The notes under the pieces are model-generated. The model searched no databases. It saw nothing but the letters and a program-made list of their open reading frames with translations, and was not told the DNA's origin. This document shows, piece after piece, positions 31,449 through 39,551 of a DNA stretch of 64,000 bases. The position numbers and the translations under genes are program-made. Where the stretch lies: NCBI GenBank assembly GCA_900315935.1, contig ONBB01000009.1:1-64000 (forward strand). The letters run 5' to 3'. This DNA is from an uncultured Bacteroidales bacterium. Lineage in GTDB: Bacteria > Bacteroidota > Bacteroidia > Bacteroidales > P3. The first letter of the stretch is position 1, and every line of letters starts with the position of its first letter.

Positions 31449-33785
31449 CTAGATGGAGAGCTTGAGGCCGAGGAAGACGGTGCGGGGGCGATTGGGGCCG
31501 TAGATGTAGCCGGCGTCGCGGTCGGGTCCCTGGTCGAAGTCGCGCTGGTAAGCGTTGAAGATGTTCTGCACACCGCCGTGGAGCTGCAAAGTGCTCGAGG
31601 CGGCAAGGCGGAAGTCGTAGCTGAACTTGAGGTTGAGGTCGAAGAACGAGGGAGTTACCACCTCGCGGTCGCTCTCGACGTAGCCGGCCAGGTGCTGTAC
31701 CAGCATGGGCCCCGTGTAGGTACCCGAGAGAGCGGCCTTGAAGGCAGCGGTGATATTGTAGCCGGCGGTGAGGTAGCCGTAAAAGTCGGGCGTGCGGAAC
31801 ATGCGCTTCTGGGGCTCGATGGAGGCGTCCTCGCTCCACTGCTCGGGCTCGAGGTAGCGGCTGCGCTGGGCGGTGAAACCTGCCTGCAGGTTGAGGCTGT
31901 TGGGCCATGTGGCCGATGCCTCGAGGTTGGCACCTGCCACAAAGGCGCCGCTGCCGTTGGTGCGCACCATCAAGAGGTTGCCGGCGGCATCGCGGCCATC
32001 CTCGCGGAGGATGAAGACATCGTCCAGACGCGTATAGAATCCCTCGAGCAGGAGGTCGAGGGTGCATGCACCGAGGGTGCGCCCCCAGCCGACCGAAGCG
32101 CTGGCACTGGTGGAGTACTCGGGCCGCAGGCCGGGGTCGAGCGAAATGATGGCCACATCTCCGCCGACGGCCATGATGTGGAGGTCTTCGTCGAACGCCT
32201 GCGGGGCACGGAAGCCGGTGGAGTAGCTGCCGCGGAAGACGAAGCCGCCGTGCACGTTGTAGCGCAGCGTGGCGCGCGGACTGATGACCACATTCTCCAT
32301 CAGGTTGTGCTTGTCGGCACGCACGCCCATCAGGATGCCGAGGGCATCGGTCTTCCACTCGTTCTGCACGAAGGCACTGGCGATAGCAATGTCCTGGTTG
32401 AGCTCGCGGTGGTAAGCCAACTGAATGTCCTCCAGCACATTGCGTGAGTATTCCACGCCGGCCACGAGGTTGGCAGGCATGAAGAGGAGTTTCTCGAAAT
32501 CGTAGTTGAACTGGGCACCGGAGACCGAGGTGAGGTCGGTGGAGGTGCCGTAGGCGTTGAGGTCGCGCCCGGTGCCGTAGTAAGTGTTGCGGTCGATATG
32601 CTGGAGGGAGGAGAAGAGCGAGAGGCGGGCGCGCTGGTCGGCCGAGGCAAGGTCGAAGCTGAGGCTGCCGCCGTTGATATGGTGCTCGGCCTGCTCGGCC
32701 ACCAGGGCCTGGTGGGGCTGGAGATCGATGCTGTCGCCGCCGCGGCGGAACTCGTAGGTATTGTGGTACTCGAGGGTAAGCTTCGAGCGGTCGCTTACGC
32801 GGTAGAACGAGCGGAAGCCCAGCGAGCTGCTGCGCAGACAGCCCAGCTCTGTGAAGCCGTCGCCGTCGTGGTCGAAGCCCTGACGGGCGCGGTGCGAGCC
32901 GAAGACATAGGCGCCAGCGCGGCGGTCCGGCGACACGAAGGCGGCGTTGAGCGACGAGACATTGTCCCACGCCTTGCCCTCGAGGTTGCTGACGGTGTGC
33001 GCAATGTCGAGCGAATTGTAGAGCGGCTCGCGAGTGATGACGTTAATAACGCCGCCGATGGCGTTGGCACCGAAGAGCGACGAGCCGCCGCCACGGATGA
33101 CCTCCACGCGGTCAATCATCGAGGCCGGCACCTGCTCCAACCCATAGACACCAGCCAGCGAGCTGAACACCGGACGACCATCGATGAGTACCTGCGAGTA
33201 CTTGCCATCCAGTCCATTAATGCGCACCGAGTTGACACCGCAGTTCTGACAGGTGTTTTCCACACGCAGGCCGGGTTGGAAGACCAGGCCCTCGGCCAGG
33301 TTCACTGCGCCGACATCCTCCATGGCCGCCGGCGTGAGCACACCGACCACGGTGGCGCTGGTCTGGCGGTCGGTGTCGTAGCGGTTGGCCGAGATGAGCA
33401 CGTCGTTGAGGCGTGTGGCGTTGGCCTCGATGTCGAAGTTCACCTCCTGGCTGCGGTTGCTACGGGCCGAGACGCGGTGTTCGAGTTTCTTGTAGCCCAC
33501 CATCGACACCGCTAGCACATACTCACCCTCGGGGACATTGTGGAGGTAGTAATGGCCTGTCTCATCGGTGGCGGTACCCATCACCTGAGTGCGTAGCCCC
33601 TGGGCATTCTCACGGTAGAGCACCAGGTTGGCGAAGGGCAGGTGGGCACCCGTGGCGCGGTCTACCACATGGCCGAAAACCATGGCATCGGACTTCGAGG
33701 ACTGCGCAGCGGCAGGTATGTGGAAGCACGAGAAAAAGGCAACAAACAGGAAAACAAGGGTCGCCGACAGGGATAGATTCTTCAT
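31449..33785 (-). CDS. TonB-dependent outer-membrane receptor
   Basis: A 778-residue protein: signal peptide, a carboxypeptidase-regulatory-like domain (MVFGHVVDRATGAHLPFANL...GEYVLAVSMVGYKKLEH), plug domain with TCQNCGVNSVRINGLDGKYS, VLIDGRPVFSSLAGVYGLEQ and DRVEVIRGGGSSLFGANAIG, then a beta-barrel ending in GLKLSI. Size and plug motifs suggest a BtuB/heme/siderophore-type receptor rather than SusC. The CxxC in the plug is typical of one receptor subgroup. Substrate unknown. I start at ATG 33785; the open frame upstream crosses the -7 box. Confidence 0.9.
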   Translation of the reverse strand: MKNLSLSATLVFLFVAFFSCFHIPAAAQSSKSDAMVFGHVVDRATGAHLPFANLVLYRENAQGLRTQVMGTATDETGHYYLHNVPEGEYVLAVSMVGYKKLEHRVSARSNRSQEVNFDIEANATRLNDVLISANRYDTDRQTSATVVGVLTPAAMEDVGAVNLAEGLVFQPGLRVENTCQNCGVNSVRINGLDGKYSQVLIDGRPVFSSLAGVYGLEQVPASMIDRVEVIRGGGSSLFGANAIGGVINVITREPLYNSLDIAHTVSNLEGKAWDNVSSLNAAFVSPDRRAGAYVFGSHRARQGFDHDGDGFTELGCLRSSSLGFRSFYRVSDRSKLTLEYHNTYEFRRGGDSIDLQPHQALVAEQAEHHINGGSLSFDLASADQRARLSLFSSLQHIDRNTYYGTGRDLNAYGTSTDLTSVSGAQFNYDFEKLLFMPANLVAGVEYSRNVLEDIQLAYHRELNQDIAIASAFVQNEWKTDALGILMGVRADKHNLMENVVISPRATLRYNVHGGFVFRGSYSTGFRAPQAFDEDLHIMAVGGDVAIISLDPGLRPEYSTSASASVGWGRTLGACTLDLLLEGFYTRLDDVFILREDGRDAAGNLLMVRTNGSGAFVAGANLEASATWPNSLNLQAGFTAQRSRYLEPEQWSEDASIEPQKRMFRTPDFYGYLTAGYNITAAFKAALSGTYTGPMLVQHLAGYVESDREVVTPSFFDLNLKFSYDFRLAASSTLQLHGGVQNIFNAYQRDFDQGPDRDAGYIYGPNRPRTVFLGLKLSI

Positions 33786-33838
33786 AATGTGTTGATTTTT
33801 ACAGTTTTTAGTTAGTATTACTACATTTGATGACACTG

Positions 33839-33846
33839 CAAAAATA
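33839..33846 (-). promoter_or_regulatory. -7 box TATTTTTG
   Basis: Minus-strand TATTTTTGCAG lies 53 bases before the receptor start codon, separating it from the que genes. Confidence 0.6.
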
Positions 33847-33857
33847 CATACACAAAA

Positions 33858-33897
33858 CGAGACGGAACCTCACCAATGCTGGTGATTTTCCGCCTCG
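33858..33897 (-). terminator. Terminator after queF
   Basis: On the minus strand a long stem CGAGGCGGAA / TTCCGTCTCG with inner TCACCA / TGGTGA is followed by TTTTGTG, 22 bases after the queF stop. Confidence 0.75.
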
Positions 33898-33919
33898 CGC
33901 GCGATTCATTATTTACGCC

Positions 33920-34378
33920 CTAACGCTTGTAGGAAGCCAGGCGCTGCTCGGCTAGGGACTCATATTTGGTGCCGGGGCGGCCGTAGTTGGCGTAGGGGTG
34001 AATGGCGATGCCGCCACGGGGCACAAAGATGCCGGTAACCTCGATATATCGGGGATTCATCAACTTTATCAGGTCATTCATAATGATGTTGACACAGTCC
34101 TCGTGGAAGTCGCCGTGGTTACGGAAGGAGAAGAGGTAGAGCTTGAGGCTCTTGCTCTCCACCATGCGGCGGTCGGGGATGTACATGATGCGTATCTCGG
34201 CGAAGTCGGGCTGCCCTGTGATGGGGCAGAGCGAGGTGAACTCGGGGCAGAGGAACTCCACCCAGTAGTCGCGCCCGGGGTGCTGGTTGTCGAACGCCTC
34301 GAGTACCTCGGGGGCGTAGGTGGTGGGGATGGCGGCCTTCTGTCCGAGGGCCTGCAAATGGTCTTGTGTTCTGTCCAT
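33920..34378 (-). CDS. queF: preQ0 reductase QueF (NADPH-dependent 7-cyano-7-deazaguanine reductase)
   Basis: A 152-residue YkvM-type QueF that reduces preQ0 to preQ1. [19 protein letters not shown] carries the catalytic Cys, [14 protein letters not shown] the substrate Glu-Ser region, and HEDCVN and [17 protein letters not shown] complete the family pattern. Last gene of the queC-D-E-F run, two bases after queE. Confidence 0.95.
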   Translation of the reverse strand: MDRTQDHLQALGQKAAIPTTYAPEVLEAFDNQHPGRDYWVEFLCPEFTSLCPITGQPDFAEIRIMYIPDRRMVESKSLKLYLFSFRNHGDFHEDCVNIIMNDLIKLMNPRYIEVTGIFVPRGGIAIHPYANYGRPGTKYESLAEQRLASYKR

Positions 34379-34379
34379 A

Positions 34380-34979
34380 CTACTTGATGTCTAATATCTT
34401 GTGAATCTGAAGGGAGAGGCGCCACTGCGGATGCTCGAGGCAGTAGTCCACCGCCTGGCGCATGATGGCGTCATTGTGGTCGGCATCGCCCGTATCCATG
34501 GGCTGCAGAAAACGGTGTGCGGCCTCGATATAGTCGTAGGCAGAAAGGGCATGCTGGCCGTCGAAAAGCACCTTCAGCTCGTCGGCCACCTGCAGCACGA
34601 GTGCAGCATCGGGACCCAGCCACAAGCTTTTGGGCGAGAGGGTTACCCAGTCGACATTGGGCGGCAGCGGCAGGGTGCCATTGGTCTCGACGGCTACGCG
34701 GAAACCCTCCTGGTGCAGCAGGGCCACCAACGTGGCCGTGAGCTGCAGGGCAGGCTCGCCGCCGGTGATGACCAGCAGGGGGGGGAGGAGTGAGGAATGA
34801 GGAGTGAGGAGTTTGGCTGCTGCCACTATCTCTTGTTCGCTCATCTCAGTGCCGGCCTCATGCTGTGTGTCGCAGAAGGGGCACTGCAGGTTGCAGCCGC
34901 TGAAGCGGACGAATACGGCCGGTCGGCCGGCGTGGTAACCCTCCCCCTGCAGGGAGTAGAATATCTCGTTGACACGCAT
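34380..34979 (-). CDS. queE: 7-carboxy-7-deazaguanine synthase QueE
   Basis: A 199-residue radical SAM enzyme: [21 protein letters not shown], then [18 protein letters not shown] with C-x3-C-x2-C, and ITGGEPALQ. It forms CDG from carboxytetrahydropterin. Between helix IVAAAK and LLVITGGEP there is an insert [11 protein letters not shown] (residues about 55-65) encoded by CTCACTCCTCATTCCTCA-type words. The start ATG 34979 overlaps the queD stop by one base. Confidence 0.95.
   Translation of the reverse strand: MRVNEIFYSLQGEGYHAGRPAVFVRFSGCNLQCPFCDTQHEAGTEMSEQEIVAAAKLLTPHSSLLPPLLVITGGEPALQLTATLVALLHQEGFRVAVETNGTLPLPPNVDWVTLSPKSLWLGPDAALVLQVADELKVLFDGQHALSAYDYIEAAHRFLQPMDTGDADHNDAIMRQAVDYCLEHPQWRLSLQIHKILDIK
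34785..34815 (-). repeat. ACTCCTCATTCCTC word repeat in queE
   Basis: Plus strand GGGGGGAGGAGTGAGGAATG and GAGTGAGGAG; minus strand gives [10 protein letters not shown]. In-frame and next to the conserved TGGEP motif, with the flanking family residues intact. Confidence 0.85.
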
Positions 34980-35314
34980 CAGTCGTCCAGTTCGTAGGTG
35001 GCCACATTGCCTTGGGTTTCCTGCACGTCGACGCGGTAGCAGTTGGGCACCTGCTCGCAGCACCAGCGGGCCAGGTTCTCCGCCGTGGGGTTGCAGCCGA
35101 GGATGTCGTTGACCACCTGGTGGTCCAGGCGGTCGGAGACACGGCGCTTGATATCGGAGAAGTCGACCACCATACCGTGCTCGTTCAGTTCGCGGGCGCG
35201 GCAGTAGATGGTGATTTGCCAGTTGTGGCCGTGCAGCTGGGTGCACTTGCTGGGATAGTCCAGCTCCAAGCGATGGGCACCGGCCACTTCGAATGTTTTC
35301 TTGACGTAGTACAT
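34979..35314 (-). CDS. queD: 6-carboxytetrahydropterin synthase QueD
   Basis: A 111-residue enzyme starting MYYVKKTFEVAGAHRLEL. Zinc ligands are in GAHRLEL and LHGHNWQITI, the catalytic Cys in YPSKCTQLHGH, and VVDFSDIKRRV and LDHQVVND follow the family. It converts dihydroneopterin triphosphate to carboxytetrahydropterin for deazaguanine synthesis. A 52-base gap with GGAGTTAAGGAGACAGGAGG words separates it from queC. Confidence 0.93.
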   Translation of the reverse strand: MYYVKKTFEVAGAHRLELDYPSKCTQLHGHNWQITIYCRARELNEHGMVVDFSDIKRRVSDRLDHQVVNDILGCNPTAENLARWCCEQVPNCYRVDVQETQGNVATYELDD

Positions 35315-35366
35315 ATCTTTATTTGGAGTTAAGGAGACAGGAGGTAAGGAGTTAAGACAATACATA

Positions 35367-36026
35367 TTATTCGCTGTATAGGGTGGGGTCGGGGATGCCG
35401 GCCTGGGCGAAGGCTTCGCGGCGCTCGGTGCAGGTACCGCAGCGGCCGCAGTGGCGCTCGCCACCCTTGTAGCAGGAGTAGGTCATAGAGAAGTCGACCC
35501 CCAGCTCGGCACCTCGGCGCACAAGGTCGGTCTTGGTGAGGTGGGTGTAGGGGGCGTCGACACGCACGCCGATATAGGTGCCAGCCTGCATGGCGGCGTC
35601 CATGGCCTCGATGAAGGGCTGGCGGCAGTCGGGATAGATGGCGTGGTCGCCGCCATGGTTGGCGATGAGCACACGGGTGAGCCCTCGGCTCTCGGCCAGC
35701 CCGCAGGCCACGCTGAGCATGATGCCGTTGCGGAAAGGCACCACCGTGCTCTTCATGTTCTCGTCGTCGTAACGGCCTTCGGGGATGTCGTCGCCGCCAC
35801 TGAGAAGCGACGAGCTGAAATAGCGTTTCATAAATGCCAGGTCTATTACCAGATGCTCCACCCCCAGCCGCTGGCAGACGGCACGTGCCGCAGCCACTTC
35901 GCGCAGGGCATGGTTGCTGCCATAGTCAAAGGTTACAGCCAAGGCGATGCGCTTGTGCTCTTCGTGGAGGAGTACGGTGGAGTCAAGGCCACCGGAATAG
36001 ATGATGACAGTGTCTTTTTCCGACAT
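35367..36026 (-). CDS. queC: 7-cyano-7-deazaguanine synthase QueC
   Basis: A 219-residue ATP-dependent enzyme making preQ0 from CDG and ammonia. The PP-loop SGGLDST (11-17) is intact and the zinc site is CYKGGERHCGRCGTCTERR. First gene of queC-D-E-F, so the whole pathway from dihydroneopterin triphosphate to preQ1 is here. A candidate preQ1-I riboswitch ends five bases before its start codon. Confidence 0.95.
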   Translation of the reverse strand: MSEKDTVIIYSGGLDSTVLLHEEHKRIALAVTFDYGSNHALREVAAARAVCQRLGVEHLVIDLAFMKRYFSSSLLSGGDDIPEGRYDDENMKSTVVPFRNGIMLSVACGLAESRGLTRVLIANHGGDHAIYPDCRQPFIEAMDAAMQAGTYIGVRVDAPYTHLTKTDLVRRGAELGVDFSMTYSCYKGGERHCGRCGTCTERREAFAQAGIPDPTLYSE

Positions 36027-36030
36027 GGTT

Positions 36031-36064
36031 CTTGTTTTGTTAAAGGGGGTGTGCAAGTACCCCT
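36031..36064 (-). ncRNA. Candidate preQ1-I riboswitch upstream of queC
   Basis: On the minus strand the leader reads AGGGGTACTTGCACACCCCC followed by TTTAACAAAACAAG. AGGGG pairs with CCCCT (P1); loop CTTG can pair with the tail CAAG (P2), forming the H-type pseudoknot. The C after CTTG, the ACACC block and the A-rich tail match the class I preQ1 aptamer (CTAGC-ACACC...AAAACTA). Position before a que operon, with the tail five bases from ATG, suggests translational repression by preQ1. Confidence 0.65.
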
Positions 36065-36086
36065 GTGAATGACTGAATTCGCGATG

Positions 36087-36094
36087 CAAAAGTA
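36087..36094 (-). promoter_or_regulatory. -7 box TACTTTTG for the que operon
   Basis: Minus-strand TACTTTTGCATC lies 22 bases upstream of the candidate aptamer, so the aptamer would be near the 5' end of the mRNA. Confidence 0.65.
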
Positions 36095-36149
36095 CACAAA
36101 AAAAGCGACACACGGAAATATATGTCGCTTCGTACTAAAACACAGTGCG

Positions 36150-36782
36150 TTACAACTCCACCCGGACGCCCATTGCGAGGCGTCCGCCCCACATGTTGGA
36201 GCCGTTGAGGGCGTTCTCCATGCGGCTGTAGCGGAAGCTGCCAAGGTCAGCACTCCACGAGAGTGAGACATGCTTGGAAATCCAGTAGTCCCACCCGATG
36301 CCGAACCAGGCGTTGTCGGCCTCGAGGCCGGAGAAATCAAAACCCAAGCGGGCGGACATGTCGATGCCAATCTCATGGCGGTACTTGTAGGGCACGAGGT
36401 GCACCTGCACCAGGGCGCCCCAGCCGAAAGCCGACCCGTCCTTGAAATAGACTGTCTGCAGCGTCTGTCCGTTGCCGAGGTCGCGATTGCCGGTGCCGCT
36501 GGTGGCGCTGGCTCCACTATAGTTGGCATAGAGGCCTGCCTCGAAGTGGCCCCACAGGCGGTAGCCCACGCCGACATTGAGCGAGCTGGCAGGATGGCCG
36601 GCGAAGAGGCCCGAGCGCCCCTGCAGTAACGAGACTGCATTGAAGGCGGGCGACTGGGTCGAGTAGTCGATGGTAACATTGAGGCGGTGCCAGTCAAAGC
36701 CCTGGGCGCGGAGGGAATTGAAAACAGAAAATTGGAAATTGAAAATTACAATGCCAAGGCATATAATCATTGTCTTCTTCAT
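36150..36782 (-). CDS. Outer-membrane beta-barrel protein, unknown function
   Basis: A 210-residue exported protein with many short amphipathic strands (LNVTIDYS, LNVGVGYRLWGHFEAGLYANYSG, WGALVQVHLVPYKYRHEIGIDMSARLG) and a C-terminal LAMGVRVEL, fitting a small outer-membrane barrel. The signal peptide h-region is the phrase VIFNFQFSVFNSLRAQ, encoded by AATTTTCAATTTTC words like those in the CapA gene. It follows the GIN/barrel protein by 20 bases at the end of the sigma-factor operon. Confidence 0.75.
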   Translation of the reverse strand: MKKTMIICLGIVIFNFQFSVFNSLRAQGFDWHRLNVTIDYSTQSPAFNAVSLLQGRSGLFAGHPASSLNVGVGYRLWGHFEAGLYANYSGASATSGTGNRDLGNGQTLQTVYFKDGSAFGWGALVQVHLVPYKYRHEIGIDMSARLGFDFSGLEADNAWFGIGWDYWISKHVSLSWSADLGSFRYSRMENALNGSNMWGGRLAMGVRVEL

Positions 36783-36802
36783 GGTGCGGGTCTCCTATTG
36801 CG

Positions 36803-38128
36803 TTAATAATTGAAGCTGAAACCTATGGTGAGGGGGTAGACGCGGGTGTCGAATTGGGGGGTGTCGTCGTCCTTGCGGGCAGTGCGGAAGAGGGGGGTGA
36901 GGGCTCCCTGGACGAAGAAGGAGAAGTGGCCACAACCGATGTCGAAGCGCAGGTCGCAGCGCAGGCGGTTGTAGGCGCTTGAGAGGGTGTCTGTCAGCAG
37001 GTCGCTGCGCCCGGCCTCGGCCTCGGCGCCGCTGGTCCAGGTGCATTGGCTACGCATAAAACGGGTAAGGTCGATGCCGGGCCGCAGCTCGACGCTCAGG
37101 CGCAGACCGCGATAGTCGAGGCGGCGATGCCATTCCACGCGGAGGGGCACCGAGATGAACCCACTGAGCAGGCGGCTGTTCCACACGCGCCCCTGCCCGT
37201 CGTAGCGGGGCTTGCGGTACTCCTCGGGCTCGGCGACGGGGCCGAAGTGGGAGAGACCGGTGGCATCGTCGGTGCTGACGCCCATCAGGCGCGGGAAGCT
37301 GTAGCCTCCGTTGGTAACGGCCAGGCCCAGGCCGAAGTCCCAGTGGCGCCGGCGCAAAAGGTTCCAGCCGAAGCGCACATCGGAGAAGCCCAGGGTGGCG
37401 TTCATGGCGTAGTCGCCCATAGGGGCCGACATGCCGCCGAAGGGAGTGTCCGACCACCCACCCACGCCGATGGAAATACCATAGAAGATCTTGCGGCTTT
37501 GGAAGAGGGAAAATGGTTGGTATGGCTCGTCGCCTTCGGTGCTGTTGAGCAGTTGCAGGCGGCTTTCGGCACGCATCTTGCGGGTGAGGTCGCGGCTCTC
37601 GACGGTGGCGAGGCGCAGGGTGGCGAAGTCGTCGGCATCCAGCACCGCCTGGTCGGCCACCACGACGCGGGGCGACTGGATGATGGCGCGGCCGCTGGCG
37701 TCGAGCCAGAGGTACTCGAGGCGCAGCGTGTCGTCGGCGCGGCCGCTGGCGGAGAGGAGCCAGAGCTGGGCGTCGTCCTTGGCCTCGAGGTGGAGGCGGC
37801 GGGCGGTGGTGTGGATGTTGATGCCGCTGGTGTAGGGGAAGTCGGCCGGGACGGCGAGGGTGCCGCCGGAGAGCTTGATAACGTCGAGCGGCTGGCGCAG
37901 GGAGTCCACCTGGTCGGCGGTGCCGAAGGTGACGACCTGAAGGTAGTCGGCCGTGTCGAGGATGACGGTGACATCGTGGAGGCCGAGCACCGCGACATGG
38001 CCGACGGGCGAGTCGAGGTCTTGCCGCAGGGCGATGGGCAGCTGCTGGGCCTGCGTGGCGAGGCCGACGCCGAGGAGCGAGGCCATCAACGTCAGGGCTG
38101 CCACGAGGGGTTTGGGATTGCGTTTCAT
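36803..38128 (-). CDS. GIN/DUF2807-like N-domain plus outer-membrane barrel
   Basis: A 441-residue protein with signal peptide ending ATQAQ. Residues about 30-190 form a regular beta-helix-like series (GHVAVLGLHDVTVILDTADY, VIKLSGGTLAVP, RRLHLEAKDDAQLWLLSASG) as in GIN/DUF2807 head domains. The rest has barrel strands and ends VYPLTIGFSFNY. It lies after an ECF sigma / anti-sigma pair, a frequent arrangement in Bacteroidota for envelope-stress or surface-sensing genes. Precise function unknown. Confidence 0.75.
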   Translation of the reverse strand: MKRNPKPLVAALTLMASLLGVGLATQAQQLPIALRQDLDSPVGHVAVLGLHDVTVILDTADYLQVVTFGTADQVDSLRQPLDVIKLSGGTLAVPADFPYTSGINIHTTARRLHLEAKDDAQLWLLSASGRADDTLRLEYLWLDASGRAIIQSPRVVVADQAVLDADDFATLRLATVESRDLTRKMRAESRLQLLNSTEGDEPYQPFSLFQSRKIFYGISIGVGGWSDTPFGGMSAPMGDYAMNATLGFSDVRFGWNLLRRRHWDFGLGLAVTNGGYSFPRLMGVSTDDATGLSHFGPVAEPEEYRKPRYDGQGRVWNSRLLSGFISVPLRVEWHRRLDYRGLRLSVELRPGIDLTRFMRSQCTWTSGAEAEAGRSDLLTDTLSSAYNRLRCDLRFDIGCGHFSFFVQGALTPLFRTARKDDDTPQFDTRVYPLTIGFSFNY

Positions 38129-38152
38129 AGGGCGTATATCATTTGATTATCA

Positions 38153-38797
38153 CTAATTGTTGAAGGCAAGCAGCTCGCGCCAGGGGTTGGAGGCCAGGCG
38201 GGCATCCTCGACGACGATGCCGAGGGTGGCGGTGGCGCGAGGCAGATTGGGGGTGGGAGCCTCCAGGGAATCCAGGGTGGCCAGCAGCGAGGGGGCTTCC
38301 TGAGGCTCTAGATTGTCTAGATCGTCTAGAATTTCTAGAGATTCTAGAATTTCTAGTTTCTCTAGAGATTCTAGTTTTTCTTGCTGCGCGACCGCTTTCC
38401 AGGCGGGGGGCTGGGGGGTGGAAGGCTGGGCGGGAGCCGCCGTCTCCTGCGGGCGAGCCAGCAGCGCAGGCGATACCGGCGCGGCAGTGTGCTGCGCCAC
38501 CAGCGGAGCCTTCTCGGGGCGGTGGAGCACCAAGAGCGTGATCCCGGCGACGACAAGCAAGGCCACGGCGGCCGCCACGCGGTGCCACACCGCCATCGGC
38601 TGGCGGTGCAGGAGGCGTTCCTTGCCGGGCATCGACGCCACCACCGGGGTAACCTTGACCGAGGCCACGGCCTCCATCTCCTCGCGCAACCCGGGGTGCT
38701 CGGCGAGGAACGCCTCCACCTGCTGCCGCTCGGCGGCGGTGAGGGCATCGTCGGCGTAGCGCATCAGCCAGCCTTCATAGTTATCCATCGTAATCAT
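38153..38797 (-). CDS. Membrane anti-sigma factor-like protein
   Basis: A 214-residue protein. The N-terminal cytoplasmic part (YEGWLMRYADDALTAAERQQVEAFLAEHPGLREEM) is typical of Bacteroidota anti-sigma proteins, followed by one membrane helix (RVAAAVALLVVAGITLLVL) and a Pro/Ala-rich periplasmic part. Residues 141-163 are leucine words (LES, LEK, LEI, LDD, LDN) encoded by nine-base CTAGA words. The start overlaps the sigma factor stop (ATGA), supporting its role as partner. Confidence 0.8.
   Translation of the reverse strand: MITMDNYEGWLMRYADDALTAAERQQVEAFLAEHPGLREEMEAVASVKVTPVVASMPGKERLLHRQPMAVWHRVAAAVALLVVAGITLLVLHRPEKAPLVAQHTAAPVSPALLARPQETAAPAQPSTPQPPAWKAVAQQEKLESLEKLEILESLEILDDLDNLEPQEAPSLLATLDSLEAPTPNLPRATATLGIVVEDARLASNPWRELLAFNN
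38309..38376 (-). repeat. Nine-base CTAGA word array in the anti-sigma gene
   Basis: On the minus strand about seven words of the form CTAGAATCT, CTAGAGAAA, CTAGAAATT, CTAGACGAT. The frame differs from that of the array at 18379-18458, giving L-E-x instead of R-N-S, yet both stay open. Confidence 0.9.
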
Positions 38798-39270
38798 CTG
38801 TAATCCTCCAATAGTTTCTTTAATGTTTTACGCGCGCGGAAGAGGTAGACGCCCACCTGCTGCTCGCTGAGGCCGGTGAAGGTGGCCATGGCGGCGTAGT
38901 CGTAGCCCTCGAGGTCGCGCAGCAGCACCAGGGCGCGCTGCTGCTCGGGCAGCTGGGCCAGGGCTTTTGAGAGGGCGTCGTGCAACTCGAAGCTCTCGTG
39001 CTGGGCGTAAGCCTCGGCCGGGGCATCGAGGGCGGCGCGGCGCACCACCTCGTCGTGGCGGTGCTGGTCGACCAGGCGGCGGTAGAGCAGCCGCAGTAGG
39101 TACCCCCTGGCACCCTCGGCCCGCACCTCGGGGCGGTGTTCCCACAGGGCGAGGAATACATCCTGCACCGCATCCTCGGCGGCAGCCGAGAAGTTGCTGT
39201 AGCGCAGCGCGAAGCGGTAGAGGTCGTCGCTGCACTGGTGCACGGTGTGGTTATATTCACTGACAGTCAT
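38794..39270 (-). CDS. ECF RNA polymerase sigma factor
   Basis: A 158-residue sigma-70 family protein with region 2 (DDLYRFALRYSNFSAAAEDAVQDVFLALWEHRP) and region 4 (LPEQQRALVLLRDLEGYDYAAMATFTGLSEQQVGVYLFRARKTLKKLL). Short linker, no region 1 or 3, as for ECF factors. Overlaps the anti-sigma gene. The operon downstream holds two predicted outer-membrane proteins, the likely regulon core. Confidence 0.93.
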   Translation of the reverse strand: MTVSEYNHTVHQCSDDLYRFALRYSNFSAAAEDAVQDVFLALWEHRPEVRAEGARGYLLRLLYRRLVDQHRHDEVVRRAALDAPAEAYAQHESFELHDALSKALAQLPEQQRALVLLRDLEGYDYAAMATFTGLSEQQVGVYLFRARKTLKKLLEDYR

Positions 39271-39399
39271 TCGGGGCGTTTTCCGGGCTTGTTACATGCA
39301 ATATACGTCCAGCGCCCCCCAAATATTACATCCCCCATGGAAAAAAAACGCCGCGCGGCATGGGGGCACCAGGGGTACAGGAGGGGAATTGGAGGGGAA

Positions 39400-39443
39400 T
39401 ACTAGGGTCGTTCTTCGTCTGTTCTTCGTCTGTTCTTCGTCCG
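39400..39443. repeat. Three 11-bp tandem GTTCTTCGTCT units
   Basis: GTTCTTCGTCT occurs three times head to tail (the last ends CCG) upstream of the ECF sigma gene. A fragment with AGGGG/GGGGAAT words (39371-39400), possibly a decayed TAGGGGAA repeat, precedes it. Confidence 0.75.
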
Positions 39444-39485
39444 ACCTACAGCCGACCCTTTACCGGCAGAGGCCCGTGGGAATGA

Positions 39486-39528
39486 AAATCGGGGTGGAAT
39501 ACCTGTATAACGGATTCCGCCCCGATTT
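39486..39528 (-). terminator. Terminator after the SIMPL gene
   Basis: Minus strand AAATCGGGGCGGAAT and ATTCCACCCCGATTT pair over 15 bases around a 13-base loop, followed by T-rich TTCATTCC; 24 bases after the stop at 39552. Confidence 0.75.
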
Positions 39529-39551
39529 ATTACAAGGGAAATATTAAAAAA

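Noticed and set aside
31449..33785. TonB receptor as queuosine-precursor importer
   Set aside because: It is next to queF, but a terminator and its own -7 box separate them and nothing in the sequence shows the substrate.
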